Positions 1 to 12,600 of a DNA stretch of 64,000 bases are shown here, piece by piece (positions within the stretch are counted from its first letter, which is position 1; each line of letters opens with the position of its first letter). The DNA comes from Cloeon dipterum. Taxonomy: Eukaryota > Arthropoda > Insecta > Ephemeroptera > Baetidae. Position numbers and translations under genes: made by a program. The notes below the pieces were generated by a model. The model ran no database searches, had not been told where the DNA came from, and was given only the letters and a program-made list of their open reading frames with translations. Location of the stretch: contig NC_088788.1 in NCBI RefSeq assembly GCF_949628265.1, positions 1,116,001 to 1,180,000 on the forward strand, written 5' to 3'.

Positions 1-88
1 TTTTTTCGCCTTGGCTGTGCGTCGCTTTTTGATAACCAAAGTGAGTGACCGACGGACGGCCGCAAACCCCGGGGAACTTCGCCGCCAG
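1..88 (+). other. possible non-coding first exon of the coiled-coil gene
   Basis: The sequence up to position 88 ends in CCGCCAG followed by a good splice donor (GTGAGA at 89). The first coding exon downstream is preceded by a clear acceptor (TTTTCAG ending at 618) just two bases before its ATG. An intron of about 530 bp inside the 5' untranslated region is therefore likely. The exon's own start lies outside or at the edge of the window. This is inferred from splice signals only. Confidence 0.35.
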
Positions 89-619
89 GTGAGACTTTTA
101 TCGCTGAAAATGGCCTTGAGTTGAAATGCGACTCCCCTCGTAATATTTTCTTGCGTTTCTCGCTCCATAAATTTTTTTGACGAGTTTACAATAATTTGTA
201 GCATTTTAATATTTTTTAAATTTATTTTCAAGCCTTTTTTAATTTTAAAAACACATGCCTAATTATTTTACGTTTTTATGTGTTTTTAATTTCATTCGAC
301 AGAAAAAAAATAATCTGTTTGGGCGTGAAAAACGTGAGATTGAAGTGACCCGAGCTTTAAAAAAAATTAATTAATTAAAATTTCTTATTATTTAACTGCA
401 CTCTGGTCTCTGGTCAGCGAAAAATAAATACCTGATGGCTAATTAAATTTTATAAATTGATTAAATTAAATTTAAAAATTATTTTCAAGTGTTAAATCAA
501 GTTTTTATTACCCTGGCGAGAATTTTTGGTCGTTAAAAATATTTTTCCGCGTACCAGACATGAGAAACAAACCAAAATTGCATTTAATTACCCGGAAACC
601 CCGGTTTTAAATTTTCAGA

Positions 620-3600
620 ATGGAGTCGAACGGCGAGGAAACGTGTTCGGACAGCACCTTCCAGAGCGCCTTCGCCAGGGCTTTGGCGCAGGCGAGCGTC
701 CGCCGCACCAAATGCCAACCTGCAGCGGAAGCGGTCGTGCTGCAGCCCGACGATCCGATCGAGGAAAACATCAATCAGCAGCTCAAGCAGGTAGAAATTC
801 AATCTCCGCGGGTTTGAGAACCTTAAAAAAATCCGAATAACGACACCTGATCGTGCACTCGTTTTGATTGAAATGCAATATCGGTGTTTGAAAGAAAAAG
901 TGCGCGCGGCGTACGTGCCCATTGTTATATATTGCGCCGCCACGCGTCTCAAATGGCTGATTGGCGTGAGAGATTAATAAAATTAAAAAACACTGCCGGC
1001 GACGGGGGTGAATTAAATTTGAATTAATTGCAGAGAAGAATTTGTGTGACGCAACCTTCGTTCGCTTTCCTCTATAACAATAAGTCGGCGGTGCAAACTC
1101 TCGCTTTTTCCTTTTTAGACAGTGCGTTAGAAATGATAACGACGGAAAATGTGTGGTTATAATTTTATTAATGCTTAAATATTTATCCGAATTTGCAAAT
1201 TCATTCTATGAAATTGGAAATTTTAAAATGGAAGGATTCCAAAAAACGACATGAATCGAATGATTTACGATTTTTAACCTTCAATTTGGCCTTTTAAAAT
1301 ATTTTTTCGTGTCCTGTCAAGTTTGTACCGATTTTTCAAACAGTTTTTCCCGAAAATTTGGCATTGGAAATGTATTTTTTTCACAAATAATATTATCCAT
1401 CTGAATTTGAAAATGTTTTTGATCTTTCTTTCGATTCAACTCTTGTCCTACTTTTCCTTTTGAAGCTATATAATTTGCTGTAAATCTTCCTACTGAATTA
1501 TTCATAAATTTAAATTCAAACTGTAATTTTTATTAACACCAAAATAGGAAAGATAACTTGTTAAATGAAAAAACCATTTCCCCGGCCTGCTGCTTATGAC
1601 ACACAATTTGAAACCTCTTGTATAAAATTGCGCAATTGCACACGTTCCAGTTTCCATCAAACAAGCAAGCGCCTTTAAAGTTTAAACGTGTTTATCCAGC
1701 GACCGGCGCGTATTCATATTTATAATTATTCGCACGGGTATCAAGCGCGAGTTGATTGCAGCAGAGGCCTGGCTGGCTCACTGGCTGCGTGGTATTTTCG
1801 CACACAACGGAAGTTAAGTCTGCCGCAGCCTCGCTAGCTCATGAAGGTACTTGAACTCATCTCCCGCTCTCTGTACAATAATACACACGACGCGCGCGGA
1901 CTCTCCTCCTTTTCTGGCTTCGCTATAATATTATTCGAGCCGGCATTTTTAATTTGTTCCGATAATCACCATCAATGAGGGACCCTGCAGTTTCCACACC
2001 TATTGATAAACCATACTTCAGGAAAGTTCAATATAACTGTTCATGTGATTCACTCACAAACAGAATTATTTATTATTTATGGAGAAATATTTTCAATGAA
2101 TTTCTTTTTTTTAACTCCAAAATTGTTAGTTTCTCCATTCTAAAAATTTCTAGGCACACATTTGGGGTCACCGGGGGCCGGGTTGCGATCTGTGTTGATT
2201 CCTGCCAGTCAGAAGTCAATTATGGCGTCGAAATTTATAGTTGTTTGAAGCTGCGCAGTAAACTTGTGCGCATCTTAAGCATGCGCAGTGTGTTCAGATC
2301 GCTTCATAATCTGACAGAAAGGCTAAAACTCATCACTGCGCATGCGTGAACCAAATCAAAACCTTCTGCGCAGTCGTAATTTCCACCGGGGACCTGGGTT
2401 GCGATCTGTGTTGGTTTCCCGCCGGTCAGAAGTCAATATGGCGTCGAAATAATGGAAGCTAATCCAGTCGGCCAATGAGAAGCGTCGAAAAAGGGGCGTG
2501 CCGACCTAATAATTTAATTCCCGCGTATTTTGTTACATTTCTAATAGCCTGATGTGACATTTAATGTCGATTCGCTGGGCTAATCAGCTGTTAGAAAAGA
2601 AATAACAACAAAAATAACCATTGGATTTTCATGATAATTTTTCCAAGCCAATTTCATGACCCTAAAAACCAGAAAATTTTTAAATTAAATCTCTCCTGAA
2701 AATCCCCAAATTAAATCCTTGCTCATACAAATTGGAGAGAAAACAATCAAACAGTCATATAGAAGGCATAGCGAAACAAGAGACGCTATCGAAGAAAGAA
2801 ATAATAATCAAACAGTTTTTTCCTTCATTGTTATTTTGTTACGGTCTTTTGAATGGCGCGTGACTGCCTCGTCGTATAGCAGCGTGAAAGAAAGGTGAAA
2901 ATAAACACCTCGTCTGTATAGAGGATGAAAAATCAACAAAGGAGAAATTGTGTTCGCATATGACGGTAGTTTTGGTTGGAAATCACACGCTTTGGACAAT
3001 CTGGTGTGGGCGGAAGTGCGCGCCGCGCTGACGAGGGAAAACACTGCTATAATGGGGCGGCGTGTGTGATTATAATTGCCCTCGACTTCCTGCGCACCGC
3101 GCGCGGCCGTGTCCCCCCACGCAACAATGAAATGCTTTTGTTGCGTCCAGCCGGTCGACTTGGAAACGAGAAAATAAATTGCCTTCTGACCTGGCGTGGC
3201 AAAGTGGGAATGAGACGCACAGGAAGTTGTTATTTTTTTCCCTCTTATACGCGCACTGTCTGCAGCACTAAATGGTTCAATTCGGACGGGGAATGTCACT
3301 CTAGAATGAGAAATAGTTAAATTTCAAAATATTCACTTGATTTCGATCCCACTCAACGCGATCTTTGAGGAAAAATTAATCAAAATTTTGAAATAAATCG
3401 GGATGGTGCGTTCACTGATTGATTCGAATCCAAGATTTTTAATTTTTACAAAAATTTAAACGGCAAACTATGAATTTTTTACCTGTTTCCTAATTTTAAA
3501 GTGGATCGATACAGGGTGACAGTTAAAAATAATTTATTTTATTGGATTCAATAATTAAAAAAGACCTTTTGCTACACTAAAAATTCAAATTTTTAAATTT

Positions 3601-6600
3601 TCTCCAAAATTTCCAGCGCTTGACCACATTTTCTGCGTAGATTTCGATTCCTCTCGTCGAGATCTGTATAAAAACCTTTTAGGGAAACTCTTTGTTGGAA
3701 AATAAAATCAGATTTCAAGTAAGGAGACAGTCCTGACCATTTTTCTAAACAAATAACAAGGATTTTCTATGATTTCACGGTCTCAAATCCTCTTTAAAAT
3801 TCTTCTGGTAATTACCCAACGATTCCGACCCTCCAAACACATATTTGGCGAGAGCACTGGAGGTGAACAGATGTTGCACGCGTGCTAAAAATAGTCTCCT
3901 CCTCCGCCCGGAATGCAGCTCAAACAAAAACAATCCGAAACTATTTTAAGCGGATGTGCATCTCAAAGCTAAACAAGAGCTATATAACTATCCCGAAAAT
4001 TCACCCTCTGCTGGCTGCTTTTGGTTCGATCCGTGCGGCCACCGCACTAAATTTGAATTGCAGTTTGGTGTTCTCGCATTCGCAGGATGTGCTAGCCACG
4101 CAATTTATCTGATTTCGCGCGAACCGTTAGCGCTGCTGATATTCGATGGAGCATGACAGCGGCGTGTCAATTTAATGCTCTCGACCACATTTGTCCATTA
4201 AATCGGCTAATTGGTCTCAACCGGCGACATGGCCTTTTTGCCGCACTTTGTGAGAGAGCAGTTTCGCGGAAATGTACTTGCTTGTTAAATTGTTGCTCCG
4301 TTGCCCTGACCTAATCGACCGATCAAGGAGTAAAAAGGGAAACACTTTAATACTGCGAAAAAATGCGTTCTAAGATTACTTTCCAATTCTTGGGTAATCT
4401 AAATCTGGCGGGAAAGTTACAAACGTAAAATGAAATTGGCTTAGAAAATTTACCATGAAAATAATGATTATTTTTGTTGTTGTTTCTTTAGTAACAGTTT
4501 ATTAGCCCGGTAATTGGTGAATCGACCGATAGATGGCACATCAGGCTGATGGAAATGTAACAAAATTCGCGGGAATGAAATTACTAGATCGGCACGCCTC
4601 TTTTTCGACGCTTCTGATTGGCCGTTGGACTTTCTCCTGATTGGCCTCCATTATTTCGACGCCATATTGAATTCTGACCGGCGGGAAATCAACGCAGATC
4701 GCAACTTGGCTTCAGTGGGAATTACGACTGCGCAGAAGGTTTTAATTCGGGTCACGCATACGCAGTGATGAGTTGCAGCCTTCCCGTGAGATGAAGAAGC
4801 GATTTGAACATACTGCGCATGCTTAAGATGCGCACAAATTTACTGCGCAGCTTCAAAATGGGAGAATATTCAAACAACTGTAAATTTCGACGGTGGGAAC
4901 AAGCACAGATCGCAACCCGGCCTCCGGCGGTCATTTTAATATGATTTTTTAGCATAGTAATTATTATTATCATTAAAATTTAATTGATTTTGTCATTTAA
5001 ATTTACTGAGAAATCGGTTTAAAAGCCTTTTCTCCCTATCGTAAAACCACGATTTATTTCACAACTCACAATTAAATTTAACAAAATATTTTTGCTATAA
5101 TAATTAATGACAGGTAATTTTAATTTTTATTAAAGATTAAAACGCAATCAAACGTCTTACAGTATATAATTGCCTTTGTCAATCAAAATCCAAGGCATTG
5201 TGCCAAGCTAATGAATCCAATTTAGGTCGTGAGATTAATCCGCAGTCAAAATCATTCTCATTTTGCAACTGCATGGCGATCATATATAGGGTTTCGTCAG
5301 CACCCAACCTGTGTGATTGTGGCAAACGCGAAACTCTATCCGTCTCAAATCACATGTGAGAAGCAACCGAGTCCGCGTGATTGACGTGCGTGAGGGAAAC
5401 GCAAAATAATATCAACTGTCCCTCGGCCGCAAAACTGTTGCCACTGACTGAAAAATGGTGAGAGCAGAGACGTTTCAACACTTTTACGGCAATGGGAATA
5501 CGTAATTCACGCAGTTTGAACCTACTTTCAACAATTGTCCGCGTAATATAAAGAGGTAATTTATTGGAAGCTAATGATCTCTCTTACAAAATCATTCCTA
5601 TAATGAGAGAGAAATTGAACTCTCGTCTTGAAATCAATTGGCAATTGCATTTAATGAACGTCTTTGACGAAGTTTCTGAGCACACCAATCGATTCCTGAG
5701 GGTCGAATTAGGTAAAATGGATGTTTTTTTTCGGCCAAAAAGGTGCAGCGCGACGTGCGAACTTTTTTCCCGCCAAAAATATAAAAATGCGATAAGTGCG
5801 CATGCGTCAGAGCTGGTTTGCGCACTTGCAGAGAGACCGCCTGTACGAATGACTTCTTTGGCAGATCCAGCCAACTCTCACGCATGCGCACTTCTCTGGT
5901 TTTCATACTGTTTTGGCGGGAAAAAAGTTTGCACGTCACGCTCGGCTTTTTGGTCGGAAAAAACATCCACTTTACCTAATTCGACCCTCAGGAATCGATT
6001 GGTGGGCTCGGAATCTTCATCAAAGATGGTCTAGGAGCGTTTTGATTTGGAAAGGACAGTTTTGCCGATGATCGGCCGTGCGTTACTATGGAGAAAAAGC
6101 GATTAAAGCTGGAAACAATGGGGAAAAACAGCAGATGTTTGAAAATATCGTGTCTAACTTTCTTTTTATCGTTAAAAAGGAATAATCCAAGCATATACAA
6201 GTCACAAAGAGAGCGTGGGAATCGTCTATTACATCAAATGAGCCTCCAATAAGTTAAAAAAAAATCCACGCGTTTACAGTTCAGAACTATAGGCGGTGGA
6301 CAAAAGGGACCTTTGGCGAATTTAACGGATCGGCTGTAAACGGAATGGAAGCCAATCGAAGGGCGTGTTAAATTGGTCTGTGCATCAAGCGGCTTTTTTT
6401 TCACTCGCACACGGCGCAATTATTCTATTCCACATACCCGTATATACACACGAGGTGTACGGTTTTACGGCTGAAAAAGCGGCACCACGAGGAAATTTCA
6501 TACATGATTCTGCGCAGAGTCTCACGGTTTCCGTGAACGAGATAAACTGCGCTGATAAAAGTAGTCGTCGTAGCTGCGGATGTATTCAGAGCAGAAAGCA

Positions 6601-9600
6601 CGAAAAATAAAAGCAGGCCTAAATTGCCTGTCAATTTAGACGAGAGCATGTCTCACCAACTTTTGACACTCTTATGACGAGACGCAGAGATTTCTAATTT
6701 TTGGACGAAAATGCCTTCACTGATGCCTGAAAAGCTCTGCGGTGAGTCACGAAGCCAGGAACTATATTTTTTCTGGAATATCAAAAAAATTCACAAACTA
6801 AATTTTAATTTTGGGCCATTTATTAGATAAAAAAGAGTTATTCCAGCGTTTAGAGAAATTTTAAAACCTGGTTTATTAGGAAATATTTTTAAATTGTTAT
6901 TTCATGCAAAATAGGCAGTTTTTTAGACATGATTAGCCGAATAGAACGTGTTACTGCAACAATTTTGCATTTTTCCGACGTTCTTTCCTCAACGTTATCA
7001 TAAATGTCATTTTCTTGACGAGCAAGGACGCGCCAAAAGCACGAAAATAAAATATTAAGACATTGTTGAGCTAAATTTCAGTGTCACAAAAGCGCTTGGC
7101 CGATTTCGTCGCGCGCAAAATCTATCTTGTCCCTCAATTTTTTAGATAAATATACGAATTAGGTGTCAAAAGACGCGTAATTAAACTCCGCAGATGGCCT
7201 GTTTTGTCAATTTTTTAATTTCAACCCTTAATTTTAACCATCCCCTTCCGACGGTTTATTTTTTAACTTTGGGAGCCAATGTCTCCGGGCCAAATTATTT
7301 GATTTCGGATTTCTGCAGCTCGTTAGAACCTTCTTGACGCAAATGTCCTGGTCTCATCAATTTTTTTTGTATTTAAGGCCATTTTTTGATCAAACATTTG
7401 GTCACACGGGACGAAAAAATAAATCAAAGATTGCAAAAAACATTTTAAAATAAAATTTATTTAACTTTTTTCCGTTAAAGTTGAGAATAATGTCAAAGGG
7501 GAGGATCTGAATTAAACCCACTGAATACGGTGACTTTTTTATTATCTTTGCGTGAAAAAATTCTTTAAAAAAACTCAGCACGTGCTTGAAAAATAATCTT
7601 ATAAATTTTTTTAATTATCTCCTTATTTCGAATTTATATTTCCTGCTGACAATTAATTGCTGGCGAGCTATGCAAAGTGAGCGTGCTCACATCCAGGATG
7701 AGCATAGTTCAAAAGAGGGTTCACGTCATGTAGATTATATTATGGACAAGTTTAAATGCACGCACCACCGGAGTTCTGCTCTGCAGAGCGCAAAGCACCT
7801 GCATCATATAAACGCTCGCTGTTCTCTAGCTTGCATTGTAATCATTTTATCCCACTCGTCGTCGCGCGTTGTCCTTAACGTGACTCATCGCCAGCGAGTG
7901 AGTGAGCGAGTGAGCGGCCGAAAGCCGAAAGGAGCTGCTCTCTCAGTTTTAAGTGCTCGCGACTCGCGAGCGCTCGCTCGCTGCACATGCACTCGCGCCG
8001 AGGCGAATTTCACTTGTAATCACAGGTCGCTCAGGGCTCAGGGTCGTTTCGCGGCGATTTGAATTTCGTTCCGAACCAATGCACGCGCTGTAAACTTTTC
8101 ACGAACGTAATCGCGATTTGTGTTGGGAAATTAGAGAATATGAAATGTTAAATTTTGTGGATCGATATACAGGGCCGACGATTTAAAATTATTTGAATTG
8201 CTGGATGCAATAAAAAATCTAATTTTTCTAATTTTCTCCTAAATTTCCAGCGCTTGGACACTTCTTTTTTGGCAGATTTCAATTCCTCTGCGGTCGAGAT
8301 CTGTTTAAAACCTTTTAGGGAAACTCTTTGTTGTGAAATAAAATATGATTTCAAGTAAAGAGACAGTTTTCTCAAAAATGTCCGCTGCTACTCACGTCAT
8401 TTTTGGCTTTGAATGAAACCAAAGGCATGAATTCATGCATTGTTTACTGTCTAATTGCAGCTAAAGAGTTGGTTTATCGATTTATAACCACAGAAACATT
8501 GAAATAATGCATTAATTTAATTTAATTGCGAAAGAAAAGACGGAAATCATCTAGAATTCTTTGCTTGAAGAATTCTCGACGCTGATTGGCTGACAACGCG
8601 CATGTCAGCATCTCCAGCGCAATTCATAACGCATGTAAACTGTTGCTAGGCAACCGCGGGAGCTGTTGACAAGCGTGTTGCGTCAGCCAATCAGCGTCCA
8701 GGATTCTTGCAGCAAAGAATTTTCTGATTTCCGTCTTTTAAATCGGTTTTAATAGACTTTTGATGAATTTCTGCGACTGCAAATCGATGAATAAACTCTT
8801 TAGCTTCAAAATTAGGCACCAAACATCGGTAGCAGAATGCTAAAGCGTCTTACAAGAGGCATTTAACGTGAGATTCTTTTGGCGGGAAAAGGCGCTTTGT
8901 AAATCGCAACAAGAAGGATCGAAATCAAGCGAAAAAATAATTTAATTTCTGAGAAATTTGGCTAAATCTGCAATTTAACTGTCAATGAACCATTTGCTAT
9001 AGCCAACGATGCAAAATATTCTGAATTAATTCACCTGCTTAAACAATAAATAAAATCCAGGAAAAAGAAAAACACTAATTTTGATGATAAGTTTCTGATC
9101 CGAAGTGAATAAAAAGTCGCCTTTGAACTTGACATTGCAGAAATGAGAGGAAAACAAACAAAAGAAGGGGCAGAAACAGAAAATGAATATGCACGCGGCG
9201 GCACAAAAGATTCTAAGGCGAGCGGATCGAACAATGGGTGCAAAAATAAAGATACTTTTCATTCAAATGCACCAGAGGTTTCTCCATTGCGGGCAGACAA
9301 GCGTGAAAATCGTTTCCAATTGAATGCAAATGTGCGCCGACAAGCCTGGCGAATCGAAATAAAATATACATTCCGAGTCCCGGCCCACTATCCCCCATTG
9401 TTCGCGCAATCGATTGTAATGAGAGAAAAAAAATGAAATTATGAAATCGCAATTGCTGCGCTCGCGTGTATATGTGATTTGTTTATTTGTTATTTGCTTC
9501 TCATTAGTCGCGCAGGTCGCGTAACTGTAAAATGCACCTTTGGCCAGGTTGATTGGAGGTATATGCTCTCGTGCTCTCATCTCTCGTGTCGGATCAAAAC

Positions 9601-12600
9601 AACAACTCTCGAGTTATGGTGCGACACCGCGGCGCCACCGCAATACGTACATTACATACTTTCAATCCAACGCCGATTAAATTCAAATCCAGCACTCGAT
9701 GACGCAAAAACAATCCGGCGAAAGCTGCCTCGATGGACTCCTTTTCAAAAATGCGTTTGACATGTTTTCTTTAAAGCATTGCGAACAATATCTATAGAAT
9801 TAATAAGCCTTATTAATTAAAAATTTAAATTGAAAAGGGTCAAAGGTTGAAAAACGGATTTTTTTTATAAGGGAAAAAATTATTTTTTGCTCTGGGTCAG
9901 AAACAGGCAAGAAATCAAATATATAGCCCTCAATTTTAGTAAATTTCCATGTTTGGCCTATTTCTAAACCGCGCGCGATTATGAATTTTGCATAGATGTC
10001 AAGAGGAAGAGACGCCCTGAATGGAATTGCAAAAGAGTTTTGAGCATAGCTGTAACAAATCTCGATTTCTATTTCATTTCGTGTTCCTCATGTGTGTAGA
10101 AGACACGGGGGCATTAATGTTAATACATTCAGAGAGTGGAAGGCGGTGCTGCAACTGCCAAAAAAATAAACGACAGGATGTGCCGCTGCTTGGATGTTAA
10201 TAAAATCGGCCTTTTTTGCGAGTAATCGCGCGGTTGGTTTGTTTACAGGGCGTTGGTCGTCCGTTGCACGGCCGCTAGCTGGCAAGTAATTGCGATTTTT
10301 CGCCATTCGAATGGAGCACATACAATAATAATTCATATTTGCCTTTCGTCCACAGCTCATTAGTGCTAGCGTTGCACAAACGCGTAATTTGCGCGTTTGC
10401 CATTAAATTGGGTGTGCTCGAGTGCACGAAACGAAAAACGCCACTCTCCTAACGAGGCGCAGAGATGAAGACATTTTTTCTCTCCTCCCAAGCGCCGAAA
10501 AGCGAGCTGAATATGTCGGAATGAATTACGAATGGATGTTGATTTAAAAATTGTCTAAAAGCGATTTTAACCACCGGCGGCCGGATATTCACGTATTCTG
10601 CGTTAACGGGAAAATCATGAAAATGCCTTGAGCACAATGAATATTTTGGTTTTTATTTCTTTAATAACAGCTGATTAGCCCGGTAATTGGCGAATCGACC
10701 GTTAGATGGCACATCACGCTAATGGAAATGTAACAAAATTCGCAGGAATGAAATTATTAGCTCGGCACGCCCCTTTTTCGACGCTTCAGATTGGCCGCTG
10801 GACTTTCTCCCGATTGGCCTCCATTATTTCGACGCCATTTTGAATTCTGACAGGCGGGAAACCAACTCAGATCGCCACTCTGCCCCCGGTGGGAATTGCG
10901 ATTGCGCAGAAGGTTTTGATTAGGGTCACGCATGCGCAGTGATGAACTTCAGCCTCACAGTGTGATTTAGAAGCGATCTGAACATACTGCGCATGCTTAA
11001 AATGCGCACAAGTTGACTGCGCAGCTTCAAAATGGGACTGGCGGGAATCAACACAGATCTCAACCCAGTCCCGGTGATTTGAACGTGAAAAAATAAACAA
11101 GGAATGAGATAGTGCGGTTTTAAAGTAAATATATAGATAAAGATTATGAGTTTACTCTCTCAGCATCAGCAAATAATTAACTGGAGCAGCCAAACAATCG
11201 ATTTTACGTCTTAAAATTGGATTTCTCTTATGTGTGGTTTATTAAATTGAGACTAAATGATTTGGGCGAACCTTATTACTCATAAATAAACGTCTAAAAA
11301 GGTGTCCCGGGGGCTGGAAATAATCCTAGCAGCCACTTTCCCTGCGCACCAGAGGCTTGATTGGAATTGGAACGCTGCGCCCGCGAAGCCAATTTATATT
11401 TATTTCTGGCAAGGTGCAAACCGACACGCAGTCACAATGCAGTATGCTTTCGAATTCCTTTCAACTTCCTAATGAGTTGTTTGAATTCCGATCGGAATAC
11501 CTCAAAAAGCTGCTGGTCAAAAAATGATTCTTTTGCTTTAAAAAAATGCGATTTTTGACAATTATTACGGGCACTTTGTTAAGGACGAGATTGTGGGCTC
11601 ATTGGGGTTAAATTATTCACATATTTTGGAAGCTTTTGACTTGGCTTTTAAAATAAACAGCGGTGTTCATGTCCAAGTTTGTGGATTAACAGCAGCATGA
11701 AAATTGGCTCAAGGACTCGTGAACCTGCAACTTTCTCGATCTCCCCTTTGCGGCCAAAAAGGAAGTCCGCTTCCTTTGATTATTCAACAGACCAACAAAA
11801 ATTACATAAAAAAATCCTACCTGACTCAAGGTGACTTTAAATCTGAAAATTTAACAGGTAAAGGTTGAATATTAAATTTTAAATCATTTTTCCGCACAAC
11901 CCGGCAAATTTATTTTGGATTTTAAATTATTATTTTTAATTGGACACAAATTGTTTTAACACCCGTGAAAATAAAGCCAATTTGATGCCGTTTCAACAGT
12001 TATTGCACTAGGCACACACACGCAGTTGCAATTATTTCTGCAAATTGGCAAACGTCTTAGCTTTTGTAATAATTGCGACCATTGTCAGAAGCAATGCAAA
12101 GACGCACACTCAGCTCGCAGAATAATCCGCGCACCTGCGGTGGATAACGATGAGAAAAATTCCAGCTAAACCTTCGTTAACAAAGGAAAGTATAAAAATT
12201 AAGAGTATCGCCCGTGCGCTAATTTCCGAGCCAACTTCTCACGCAGCTGCAATCAGAGCAAATTTTGCGTAATTATTTTTAATGTGACACGTACAGGTGA
12301 ACAAACCAACAAACAAATTTATTGACCTCTGCACACGTACAAAATCAGGTTGCAACTACTGTTTTGGCTTAGAATTGTAAACTTTTAATTAAAACACGGC
12401 TCTGCTGGCTAATTATTGCACACAGCGCCGCGCGTGTTTGATGTTCCAGTCTGGTGGCGTTGTTGGTCAATAAAATGCATGTAGGTTAGAAATTATGGAA
12501 TTAAATTAAAAATGGATGTCAATGGATGGCCAGTGACGAGTTTAAAAACTGACCATGAGCCAGAAAAGCTTTAAAAATGTGTATTTTTGCAACTGTATCT

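Noticed and set aside
526-952. Overlapping ORFs around the first coding exon on both strands
   Set aside because: The frame starting at 620 is the one that joins the coiled-coil exon at 12634 in phase; the others have no splice partners.
1975-2349. 124-residue ORF as a gene in the first intron
   Set aside because: Half of it is family C repeat sequence that recurs at 4490 and 10665 with broken frames; no domain recognised.
5564-6034. 156-residue ORF as a transposase fragment
   Set aside because: It lies inside the palindromic MITE A; both strands are open because the arms mirror each other, and no transposase motif is present.
7807-7847. TATAAA plus TCATTT as an internal promoter in the first intron of the coiled-coil gene
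   Set aside because: The spacing (37 bases to the A) is too long and no exon with a donor follows that continues the coding frame.
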